A stretch of 6,459 nt of DNA from Patescibacteria group bacterium. Lineage in GTDB: Bacteria > Patescibacteriota > Minisyncoccia > Phycocordibacterales > PALSA-1337. A program made the translations under genes and the position numbers. Below, piece by piece: positions 1 to 6,080 of this stretch (position 1 is its first letter; the number at the start of each line of letters is the position of its first letter). Where the stretch lies: the NCBI GenBank assembly GCA_030917665.1, contig JAUPUH010000060.1, positions 1-6,459 on the forward strand. The letters run 5' to 3'. Below the pieces are notes generated by a model. It did no database searches, was not told the DNA's origin, and was given only the letters and a program-made list of their open reading frames with translations.

Positions 1-3000
1 AAGAGAATGTATACCAACGGTTAATTGACAGCAACCCCGAAAAGAAAGCTGAGCTAGAGAATGTTAAGAACGATATCGAAGCAATTACAAACAGACTCAT
101 AGGCATCAAGGAAAAATCCAAAGACCAGCAGGTTCAGTGGAAAACTGCTACAGATAAATTAAAGAAGATTGCGGATGATTGCTATGAACTGTATGCATAC
201 TTTGACAAATTGAAAGAGGCAAAAAGAAAAGCAAAGACAAAGTCACAGGATACAGACCCTTCTTATGACTCAAGCACCATGTGGAAGCTCTACAGTGATC
301 TAAGTAGTCTGAGCGGCCTTTTAGATGATGTTCGGCCTGTACTATTTAACAAACCTAGAATGCTCTTGCGCGGTGAAGCCGGAATTGGCAAGACGCACCT
401 GCTTTGTGATTACGCAAAGGAAAGAATTGAAGCACATAAGCCCACATTTGTTTTTCTTGGTCATGAGCTGAGTGGGGCCAGAACCTCAGATCCGGTTGAG
501 GCAATAGCTAAGGTGCTTGGCTATCGAAATACCCCCGATTTCATCAAAGATTTACAAAGTCTCTGCTCTTCATCTGATGAAAGAGTCTGTTTGATAATTG
601 ATGCAGTTAACGAGGCTGATCAGATTAAATGGACTCAACTTACACAGCTTCACAGGATTAAAGGACTCTCGCTTATTATAAGTCTTCGTAATGGTTACGA
701 CTATCTCGTTAAAGACCGCTCTAAATACACAATTATTGAGCACTCGGGATTTTCTGAAATTGAATGGGAAGCAATACCGCTATTCTTTGGGCACTATAAG
801 CTAAAGCTTCCCGAGATACCTATCATTGATCCGGAATTCAAGAACCCATTATTCCTTACCATATTCTGTAAGGCTTACTCAAAGAATGGAAAGACGCCCA
901 GGGGCAAGGGCGCAACACACGTATTTGAGCACTACATTGCGACACAGTCCAAGAAAATTATTCAAGAGCTTCAAATTAAAGATAGCAACGGTGTGATTGT
1001 CCCTGACAAATACTTATGGAATGTCGTAATAAAAGGCGTTGGCGTGTGGATGGGCAAAAATGGAAAAAATAGAATTCTGCGGCCAAAACTTCTCGAGATC
1101 ATCAAACAAGATCCTAAACTAGCCCCTAGCGCATCTAAACTAATACAGTTAATGGAAAGAGACGGCTTAATACTCAAATATCCGCATTACTCGAAGAGTT
1201 ATAGAAGGACTGGCTACAATTATCAATTCACCTACCATCGGTTTAGTGATCATTTGATTGTTCGATCAATCCTAACAGAGAATGGCATACATGGCCCCGA
1301 CGCCTCAACTAAGGCAAAGACATTTCTAAGCGAGAATGGATTTTTCAAGAGAATAGTAGAGTCATATAACGAGGGTTTAGTTGAAGCATTAGCTATTCAG
1401 ATACCTGAGCGCTGTGGTGGTGACGAACTCGCTTGGCTAATACCGAGAAGATACCGTGATCACTACACGGTGAAGAGAGCCTTTATAGAAGGCTTGAAGT
1501 GGCGAGATGTCGTAACTAAAGGCGAAGGCGATCAACTCAAATATATTAACGAGAAACAAGTTACCAAATACTTGAATGAGTACATGCTTGGAGAAGAGGA
1601 AGATGAGCATAGGGTCATAAATTGTATGCTAGATGTTTCTGCGATACCATCTCACCCATTTAACGCCGATAGATTTCATAAATTTATGTGCAAGTTTACA
1701 TTGCCAAAAAGAGACTCATGGTGGCAAGAGTTTCTTGTTAATGGCTCGAGCCAAGGGGGACCTGTCGATAGGCTTCACTCGTGGAGTCTTAGTGACCTTA
1801 CGAGACAGGCTTCACCTGAGTCAACCAAACTTGCAGCAGTTGCGCTTACATGGACTCTGGCTTCCACAAACCGGGTTATTAGGGACACGTCTACAAGATC
1901 CGTAATTGCTTTATTGAGTCACCAGCAAGCAATCCTCTACGGACTAATGTCTGAATACTTTTGGAATAATAACGACCCGTACATTACCCAAAGGCTGTTT
2001 GCGACCATTTACGGATGCTTGAGTATTAACCCCAACGATAAGCACAACTTTAAAAAGATCGCCTCGTTTATATATAAAAACCATTTCAAGAATAGCAGTA
2101 GACGACCCGATGCTCTACAGGATGACTACGCAAAAGCAATAATTGAGCTTTACCTAAGAACATATAGAAATGACATTTGGGTTAGACATAAGCGCATAAA
2201 TCCGCCATATGCCTATAGATTTCCTAAGCGCATTCCAACGGTTGATGGCTTGAAGAAAAAATATAGAGGTGAAGACAGAGATTACTATTCTATATGGGGT
2301 TCTTTGATGTATGGAGACGCAGCAATTGCAGATTTTGGGAATTATACGTTAGGACACGCACTTAGGAAGTTTTCAAATACGCCGAATGGCGTCAAGCCAA
2401 AAGTTACGGAGAAAGATAAATACAATAGGTTCATAGAGTCCCTGACTCGAAGACAGAAAAAATTATTTGAGGCCTACAATTCGCTTCATCACACTAAATT
2501 CATTTCTTCAATCCTTTCAACACTTGAAGAGGAGCCAAAGAAGTCACCTCATAGACTTGAAATCACCCTCCAAGACGAAGATGGTGCTGATGATGCACTC
2601 GTTAAATTCGAAAAGTCTCTTGGGGTATTCAAAAAGCATAAGTATGCACTATATAAACCCTTTATAACTGGCGAGAAGAGCTTTCCAACCCATCGTTCTC
2701 ATGAATTTGATCTTAACATTGCACGCAGGTGGATATTTACTAGGGTAATCTCTCTTGGATGGAACCCTGCTCAACATTCCAATTTCGACAAATACACCGC
2801 TCGAGATGGGCATAATCGGATGGAAGAAGTTAGGACGGAGAGGATTGGCAAGAAATACCAGTGGATAGGCCTATACGAATTTGCCGCACTCCTAGGCTCC
2901 AACTATCGCTTACTTGAGGATACTTTTAGCTCAAATCCGAAGTACACTCAGTACGAAGGAACATACCAGATTGGCATTCGAGACTTCGATCCTACAATCG

Positions 3001-3893
3001 ATCCGAGATGGCTAGCAAAAATGCAAAGAAAAGGCGCAACATCTAACGGATGGTGGGTCCCAAGCTACACTGCTTGGGATAGGCCTAATTGGCGACATTC
3101 TACAGAGGATATTCCACGCCCTAAAGAGCTTGTGGAAACGAAAAAAGACAAAATAACATACTTAAATCTACAATGCTGGGTGACTTGGAAGGGCCAGAGT
3201 AATCCGCCGGAAGATAAGGATAGTTATAATTACCCCGAGCTATGGGTTCATGTTAATGCTTACATTGTTAAAAAGAAGGATTTGCAGACTGTAGTTGAGT
3301 GGTGTGAAGAAAAGGAATTTTGGAACGGACTACTACCAGAGCCTAACCAGGAGTCAAACGGAGTCTTCTTAAAAGAGTTTGATGGCAGCAATGCATACAT
3401 GCAAGCATTCTACCCGTACTACGAACGTAGTGACTGGATGCCTAAGACGACAGACAGGCCATTTGATTTACTCACCCCCATTGAAGCATATACAAGCAGT
3501 TCATTTACTGGTGACGGCACTATCAAAAATAACTTCGATGTATACATGCCAAACTATTATCTGAGAAAAAACCTACAGTTGTTGCCGACGGAAGAAATAG
3601 GCTCCTACAAATCATCCGATGAAAGAATAAAGATGTTCGATCCTTCTGCCGATGAAGAACCCGGAAGAGAAACCTTATTGGTTAATAAAGATGAATTCCT
3701 AGAGGAGATCGAAAAACAAGGACTCACAATATTCTGGACTGTGCTTGGGGAGAAAATGTATATTCAATCACACGACCAAGAAGAATATAGAGGGCAACGA
3801 CTCGAAATTCACGGCTTCTGCTATTACGATGAAAGCGGAAATCTGGTTGAAAATATACGCTTTAAGAATGAATGGAAAGATGAAGACTCATAG
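1..3893 (+). CDS. Large STAND NTPase, Avs (AVAST)-like anti-phage sensor, 5' end cut off
   Basis: The frame is open from base 3 with no stop, giving 1296 visible residues; the true start and any effector domain lie to the left. Residues about 1-80 are charged and heptad-like, probably a coiled-coil linker. The NTPase core follows: Walker A GEAGIGKTH (124-132), Walker B LIIDAVNE (197-204), a sensor-like strand ending SLIISLR (223-229) and the lid motif NPLFLTIFC (281-289). The C-terminal third carries patterns I associate with Avs-type ATPases: ARRW with an aromatic-rich stretch (907 on), GKKYQWI (949-955), WWVPSY (1017-1022) and FWTVLGEK (1244-1251). Proteins of this class recognise a phage protein through the C-terminal part, oligomerise with ATP and activate an N-terminal effector such as a nuclease; the effector type cannot be told here. 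The 3' end overlaps the convergent gene by 6 bases. STAND assignment is firm; the Avs subtype is not assigned. Confidence 0.85.
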   Translation, partial: ENVYQRLIDSNPEKKAELENVKNDIEAITNRLIGIKEKSKDQQVQWKTATDKLKKIADDCYELYAYFDKLKEAKRKAKTKSQDTDPSYDSSTMWKLYSDLSSLSGLLDDVRPVLFNKPRMLLRGEAGIGKTHLLCDYAKERIEAHKPTFVFLGHELSGARTSDPVEAIAKVLGYRNTPDFIKDLQSLCSSSDERVCLIIDAVNEADQIKWTQLTQLHRIKGLSLIISLRNGYDYLVKDRSKYTIIEHSGFSEIEWEAIPLFFGHYKLKLPEIPIIDPEFKNPLFLTIFCKAYSKNGKTPRGKGATHVFEHYIATQSKKIIQELQIKDSNGVIVPDKYLWNVVIKGVGVWMGKNGKNRILRPKLLEIIKQDPKLAPSASKLIQLMERDGLILKYPHYSKSYRRTGYNYQFTYHRFSDHLIVRSILTENGIHGPDASTKAKTFLSENGFFKRIVESYNEGLVEALAIQIPERCGGDELAWLIPRRYRDHYTVKRAFIEGLKWRDVVTKGEGDQLKYINEKQVTKYLNEYMLGEEEDEHRVINCMLDVSAIPSHPFNADRFHKFMCKFTLPKRDSWWQEFLVNGSSQGGPVDRLHSWSLSDLTRQASPESTKLAAVALTWTLASTNRVIRDTSTRSVIALLSHQQAILYGLMSEYFWNNNDPYITQRLFATIYGCLSINPNDKHNFKKIASFIYKNHFKNSSRRPDALQDDYAKAIIELYLRTYRNDIWVRHKRINPPYAYRFPKRIPTVDGLKKKYRGEDRDYYSIWGSLMYGDAAIADFGNYTLGHALRKFSNTPNGVKPKVTEKDKYNRFIESLTRRQKKLFEAYNSLHHTKFISSILSTLEEEPKKSPHRLEITLQDEDGADDALVKFEKSLGVFKKHKYALYKPFITGEKSFPTHRSHEFDLNIARRWIFTRVISLGWNPAQHSNFDKYTARDGHNRMEEVRTERIGKKYQWIGLYEFAALLGSNYRLLEDTFSSNPKYTQYEGTYQIGIRDFDPTIDPRWLAKMQRKGATSNGWWVPSYTAWDRPNWRHSTEDIPRPKELVETKKDKITYLNLQCWVTWKGQSNPPEDKDSYNYPELWVHVNAYIVKKKDLQTVVEWCEEKEFWNGLLPEPNQESNGVFLKEFDGSNAYMQAFYPYYERSDWMPKTTDRPFDLLTPIEAYTSSSFTGDGTIKNNFDVYMPNYYLRKNLQLLPTEEIGSYKSSDERIKMFDPSADEEPGRETLLVNKDEFLEEIEKQGLTIFWTVLGEKMYIQSHDQEEYRGQRLEIHGFCYYDESGNLVENIRFKNEWKDEDS

Positions 3894-3917
3894 AATGATC
3901 TCTTCCCCATTCTTTCC
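3874..3917. terminator. Weak hairpin spanning the convergent stop codons
   Basis: GGAAAGA (3874-3880) pairs with TCTTTCC (3911-3917), and GAAGA (3883-3887) with TCTTC (3900-3904) inside it, with an asymmetric internal loop. It covers both stop codons of the converging genes and is followed by TTT on the + strand. It may act as a poor bidirectional terminator; the low GC content makes this uncertain. Confidence 0.25.
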
Positions 3918-5063
3918 TTTAATGCGATAAGCGTTCTTCTTGACCTCTTCACTGAGCATGCTTGGCTTAGTTTTTATGCCGTTCTTCAAGACCAGCTTTT
4001 TCAACTCCTCCTCGTCTTCATACGCACGGAGCCTTCCCGTAAGGTACCCAAGTCGATAAGATATGCCCTCATTTGTTAAGCGCCAGTTGGTATCACCCAG
4101 AGCCTTTCTAAGGGCAGTTTGGAGCGTTTTTCGGCTATCACGGTCGTCTCGATCCGACTTGCTATCCAAACAACTAAAACCAACGTAAACGATCTTTCCA
4201 GTCTCTGGCTTATCCAAACCGAACTCAACATATCCCGCAGCCTCAAATATCGGCTGTAGGAGCGGTATGAGTTCCGGTATCTTTGGCTTCTTCAACTCCG
4301 CAATGGCATCATAGATGTGTTTATTATCCTCTTTCTCTTTCCACTCCTTGCCCATCTTGGCCATTTCTTCAAAACGCCACTTAGCATCGCGAAGTTCATT
4401 GAGAACCTTCTCATCATGTAAACAATAGATAGCTCTGTCGGCTTCAAAGTCTGGATCAACTTCCTTTTTCTCGGGACTAAAATCGAGCTTGTCTTTATAC
4501 TGATGTCCGCACGAATGACAGGTATACGTGGTTGTAATAACCTTACCCTTGCGACTATCCTTCTTGCTCATCTCCGCATTACATTTTGGGCATAAGGTCT
4601 TTTTTGGCTCTAGTGGTTTTCCATCACTCCATACGGCCGTATTCTTCTCGCATTTTGAGCACTTGAGGAAGAATAGTACTTCTTCGGGCTTATCGAAACT
4701 GTCGCGATAGGAGAGCATCTTATCCGTAAGACGTAAGCCGGTGACATGACAGTGTTGGCATACCGGCTCAACAGTTAATCGAGCGTTAGCAATCTGGCGA
4801 TCCTTCGCTTCATCCTTCGCCATCATTTCATGGATATCGCCTTCGCGGCTGTCGTAGCGTTCTATAAGCTCGTTGCCCACGAAAACCATGTAGACAATAT
4901 TCAGGTGGAGTACGGCTCTGTGGGAATTGCGAGGTTCATCCGGCATGATCTCAAAAAACTTGTCATAGAGCTCATTGAACGTCTCAGTATTACGACGGCC
5001 CCACTCAACGGTAAGACGGTCGTAAATGTCCTCGTAGTATCCCCGTTCTTTTAGGTGAACCAT
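3888..5063 (-). CDS. Protein of unknown function with two predicted zinc ribbons (391 aa)
   Basis: I do not recognise a named family. The protein has four CxxC knuckles: CQHC (102-105), CSKC (135-138), CPKC (158-161) and CHSC (182-185). Paired in order they make two zinc ribbons with spacers of 29 and 20 residues. The first 100 residues look helical and acidic. After the ribbons comes a charged, lysine- and glutamate-rich segment (about 190-260). The C-terminal segment holds a strand-like GKIVYVGFSC (289-298) followed by a helix with alternating basic residues and the pattern NEGISYRLGYLTGRLRAYE (331-349). No signal peptide or membrane segment is seen, so it is probably cytoplasmic. Nucleic-acid binding is plausible for paired ribbons but is inference. 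The ATG lies 7 bases after the stop of the upstream membrane-protein gene with no clear Shine-Dalgarno sequence, suggesting translational coupling. It stops with TGA inside the end of the convergent NTPase gene. Confidence 0.85.
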   Translation of the reverse strand: MVHLKERGYYEDIYDRLTVEWGRRNTETFNELYDKFFEIMPDEPRNSHRAVLHLNIVYMVFVGNELIERYDSREGDIHEMMAKDEAKDRQIANARLTVEPVCQHCHVTGLRLTDKMLSYRDSFDKPEEVLFFLKCSKCEKNTAVWSDGKPLEPKKTLCPKCNAEMSKKDSRKGKVITTTYTCHSCGHQYKDKLDFSPEKKEVDPDFEADRAIYCLHDEKVLNELRDAKWRFEEMAKMGKEWKEKEDNKHIYDAIAELKKPKIPELIPLLQPIFEAAGYVEFGLDKPETGKIVYVGFSCLDSKSDRDDRDSRKTLQTALRKALGDTNWRLTNEGISYRLGYLTGRLRAYEDEEELKKLVLKNGIKTKPSMLSEEVKKNAYRIKGKNGEEIIL

Positions 5064-5070
5064 GAAACAG

Positions 5071-5352
5071 CTATCTACTTAAACCGCAATTAGGAGGGAT
5101 CTCCTCTCCTCCTTGTTGAAGGTAAGCGATGGAATTGCTGGATAATTTTGAGCAATCAATTCTTTCGTTTCTCTGATTGTAAAACGTAATAGTAAGTGCG
5201 ATGAGTGGTGCGACCACGAGCATAACCAGGTAAATAATGGCGGTTCCTGTATCGAGCCCCCAATTGATCTTTTGCTTGGACTTTTTTCTTGATGGCCATG
5301 CGGCTAAAAGTTCGTCAGCTGCTGGTCCGTATGAAATTTTCTTCTTAGACAT
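5071..5352 (-). CDS. Small single-pass membrane protein of unknown function (93 aa)
   Basis: Starting at the ATG at 5352 this encodes 93 residues. The N-terminal 35 residues are basic, with the cluster RKKSKQK at 22-28. One hydrophobic segment follows at about 36-57 (GTAIIYLVMLVVAPLIALTI), then a polar tail with two cysteines (C67 and C89). By the positive-inside rule the N terminus is cytoplasmic and the tail outside, where the cysteines could form a disulfide. The frame continues upstream to an ATG at 5460, which would add 36 residues. I prefer 5352 because a purine-rich ribosome binding site sits right before it, whereas the 5460 ATG has none at proper spacing and lies in the loop of a 12-bp inverted repeat. 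It appears to be the first gene of a unit with the zinc-ribbon gene (gap 7 bases). No family recognised. Confidence 0.72.
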   Translation of the reverse strand: MSKKKISYGPAADELLAAWPSRKKSKQKINWGLDTGTAIIYLVMLVVAPLIALTITFYNQRNERIDCSKLSSNSIAYLQQGGEEIPPNCGLSR

Positions 5353-5355
5353 GTT

Positions 5356-5367
5356 CCGCCTTTCCTT
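5356..5367 (-). promoter_or_regulatory. Ribosome binding site deciding the start at 5352
   Basis: On the - strand the sequence before the ATG reads AAGGAAAGGCGG, then AAC, then ATG. AAGGCGG differs from AAGGAGG by one base. This purine-rich block supports the 93-residue form over the 129-residue form starting at 5460. Confidence 0.6.
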
Positions 5368-5372
5368 GATTT

Positions 5373-5396
5373 TGGCGGGAACCAAAAAGCCCGCCA
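5373..5396 (-). repeat. 7-bp hairpin just upstream of the ribosome binding site
   Basis: TGGCGGG (5373-5379) pairs with CCCGCCA (5390-5396) across a 10-base loop. In the - strand transcript the stem ends about 5 bases before the AAGGA part of the ribosome binding site of the membrane-protein gene. No T-run follows, so it is unlikely to be a terminator; an effect on translation start is possible. Confidence 0.5.
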
Positions 5397-5440
5397 CGAG
5401 CGGCAGCCTTTCAGCTACCCACAAACCTTTCGGAATGCGA

Positions 5441-5482
5441 CAACGGAAAGAAGTACTCATGACGAGCTGTTTCTTTCCGTTG
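5441..5482. repeat. Perfect 12-bp inverted repeat with 18-base loop
   Basis: CAACGGAAAGAA (5441-5452) and TTCTTTCCGTTG (5471-5482) are exact reverse complements. The loop (5453-5470) contains a further CTC/GAG pairing and, on the - strand, the ATG at 5460 of the longer reading of the membrane-protein gene. There is no T-run after either arm, so it is not a normal intrinsic terminator. It could be a leader hairpin, an operator for a dimeric protein, or a recombination or transfer site. Confidence 0.6.
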
Positions 5483-5501
5483 ATTTGATGACCGTACCTT
5501 C

Positions 5502-5546
5502 CTGCAAGCAGGTGGCTCTAGGCCGGAGTGGTTAAACCACTTGCAG
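5502..5546 (-). repeat. Hairpin at the predicted 5' end of the leader transcript
   Basis: CTGCAAG at 5502-5508 is the exact complement of CTTGCAG at 5540-5546, forming a 7-bp stem. Further pairing inside (GGC/GCC around 5514-5524, TGG/CCA) could lengthen it. In the - strand transcript the stem would begin at or within a few bases of the predicted start, a position typical of stabilising 5' hairpins. Confidence 0.45.
5527..5541. promoter_or_regulatory. 15-base dyad, candidate operator
   Basis: AGTGGTT-A-AACCACT is a perfect 7+1+7 inverted repeat. It lies just downstream of the extended -10 element, from about +1 to +16 of the predicted transcript, where a bound dimer would block transcription. 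The neighbouring HTH protein is a natural candidate ligand, but that is inference. It competes with the 5502-5546 hairpin for the same bases. Confidence 0.45.
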
Positions 5547-5549
5547 ATG

Positions 5550-5558
5550 ATTATATCA
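5550..5558 (-). promoter_or_regulatory. Extended -10 promoter for the membrane-protein/zinc-ribbon unit
   Basis: On the - strand the sequence TGATATAAT is a perfect TGn-TATAAT extended -10 element. At 17-base spacing there is no good -35 (TGCCCC), which is acceptable for an extended -10 promoter. The start would fall near 5542-5543, giving a leader of about 190 bases before the ATG at 5352. The element lies in the 13-base spacer of a CACTTG/CAAGTG dyad (5538-5543 and 5557-5562). Confidence 0.5.
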
Positions 5559-5564
5559 AGTGAA

Positions 5565-5578
5565 TGCCCGGAGGGGCA
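5565..5578. repeat. Short stem-loop TGCCC-GGAG-GGGCA
   Basis: A 5-bp GC-rich inverted repeat with a 4-base loop. It overlaps an alternative pairing GGGG-CA-CCCC (5573-5582). On the - strand it lies just upstream of the extended -10 element, in the region where a -35 would be expected. Confidence 0.35.
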
Positions 5579-5643
5579 CCCCCTTATCACCGGATTTTGC
5601 CTCAGGCGTGAGAAAGCACTATATAAACCACGCTCCCACCGTG

Positions 5644-5671
5644 TCTATAAATTTTTATAAAATTTTTGCAA
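5644..5671 (-). promoter_or_regulatory. Possible second promoter in an AT-rich tract
   Basis: On the - strand TTGCAA (5671-5666) and TATAGA (5649-5644) are separated by 16 bases of A/T-only sequence. A start near 5637 would add about 95 bases of structured leader. AT-rich sequence produces such matches by chance, so this is weak. Confidence 0.25.
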
Positions 5672-5678
5672 TAGGTAC

Positions 5679-6053
5679 TTATCGGTACTTTTGAGTAATT
5701 CTTGTGAGGGTTTGAGCTGATTTTAAAGGGGATGAGTCAACTAGGGTCTGTGCGTGCATGGCCTCGGAAATACGGCATAAGTCAGCAACCGATATATTGA
5801 TTGCTCCCATGCCGTCTAGAGCTAGCAGTCGAGCAATTCGCTTATTGGTTTTTTGCAGAAGCTCTTTAGCGCTGTCGGCTTGTTCGTCAGCGTGCTTTGT
5901 ATAGGATTGTGCGATCGCTGCGTCATTGCGCTTTTTAATCTTCTTTATCGTGGAAACCGGCACATTAGTCTTTTGCGAAACCTCAGAATAAGTATCACCC
6001 ATCAGAATGGATGTAAGTACTTCTCTTTCTTTGTCAGGTGATGTTCGCTTCAT
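5679..6053 (-). CDS. Small helix-turn-helix protein, terminase-small-subunit-like or resolvase-type HTH (124 aa)
   Basis: The N-terminal half contains a clear helix-turn-helix: a first helix around DKEREVLTSILMG (7-19), then TYSEVSQKTN (21-30) and the recognition helix VSTIKKIKKRND (33-44). The order 'small motif, gap, S-T-I-KKIKKR' is like the DNA-binding head of many phage terminase small subunits and of resolvase-type HTH domains. Residues 45-100 are mostly helical and polar; the C terminus (101-124) is basic. An in-frame TGA lies 12-15 bases upstream of the ATG, so this start is fixed. No strong Shine-Dalgarno sequence is visible; only GAGAA about ten bases before the start. It is divergent from the partial gene at the right edge, with 27 bases between them, and lies upstream of the structured region that precedes the membrane-protein gene. 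It could be a transcription regulator of either flank. Terminase function is a similarity guess. Confidence 0.72.
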   Translation of the reverse strand: MKRTSPDKEREVLTSILMGDTYSEVSQKTNVPVSTIKKIKKRNDAAIAQSYTKHADEQADSAKELLQKTNKRIARLLALDGMGAINISVADLCRISEAMHAQTLVDSSPLKSAQTLTRITQKYR

Positions 6054-6080
6054 ACATATATTTTCTCATATACTAGTCCT
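6054..6080. promoter_or_regulatory. 27-base divergent promoter region
   Basis: This AT-rich gap separates the HTH gene (leftward) from the partial gene (rightward). Rightward, TATACT at 6069-6074 is a good -10; the best upstream match is only TTCGCT at 6044-6049 with a long 19-base spacer. The start would fall at about 6081, the ATG itself. Leftward, TATATG/TAGTAT-like hexamers exist but none stands out. Both promoters must reach into the opposing coding sequences, so control is probably coupled. Confidence 0.4.

Larger units (their letters stand above)
5353..5678. other. 326-base structured region without a convincing gene
   Basis: Between the HTH gene and the membrane-protein gene no independent coding region is convincing. 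The stretch is rich in inverted repeats, and bases 5501-5640 are about 54% GC by hand count, visibly above the surrounding genes. From the - strand view it holds an AT-rich tract with a possible promoter (5644-5671), small stems, an extended -10 promoter (5550-5558), a hairpin at the predicted transcript start, a perfect 12-bp repeat and a hairpin next to the ribosome binding site. It could be a long 5' leader of the two-gene unit, an independent small RNA, or a replication or transfer site. The sequence does not decide between these. Confidence 0.6.

Noticed and set aside
210..212. TTG at 210 as the start codon of the large NTPase
   Set aside because: The frame is open to the left edge with protein-like sequence, and there is no ribosome binding site before the TTG. 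The gene is simply cut by the window.
3745..3930. 61-residue + strand frame across the convergent gene ends
   Set aside because: It overlaps the ends of two well-supported genes in another frame and has no start signals.
5373..5396. Intrinsic terminator at the 7-bp GC-rich hairpin
   Set aside because: There is no T-run after the stem on either strand, and it sits directly in front of a ribosome binding site.
5353..5460. 36-residue N-terminal extension of the small membrane protein (start at 5460)
   Set aside because: No ribosome binding site at a workable distance, the ATG lies in a hairpin loop, and a good site precedes the internal ATG at 5352. Kept as a finding, not as the called gene.
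5237..5488. 83-residue open frame on the + strand opposite the membrane-protein gene
   Set aside because: It is antisense to a better-supported gene, has no ribosome binding site, and runs through the inverted repeats.
5521..5600. tRNA-like sequence (GGCCGGAGTGGTT on +, GGGGGTGCCCCTCCGGGCA on -)
   Set aside because: Neither strand gives a matching acceptor stem, a 7-base anticodon loop with a 5-bp stem, or a GGTTCRA T-loop. A decayed fragment from an attachment site cannot be excluded but is not supported.
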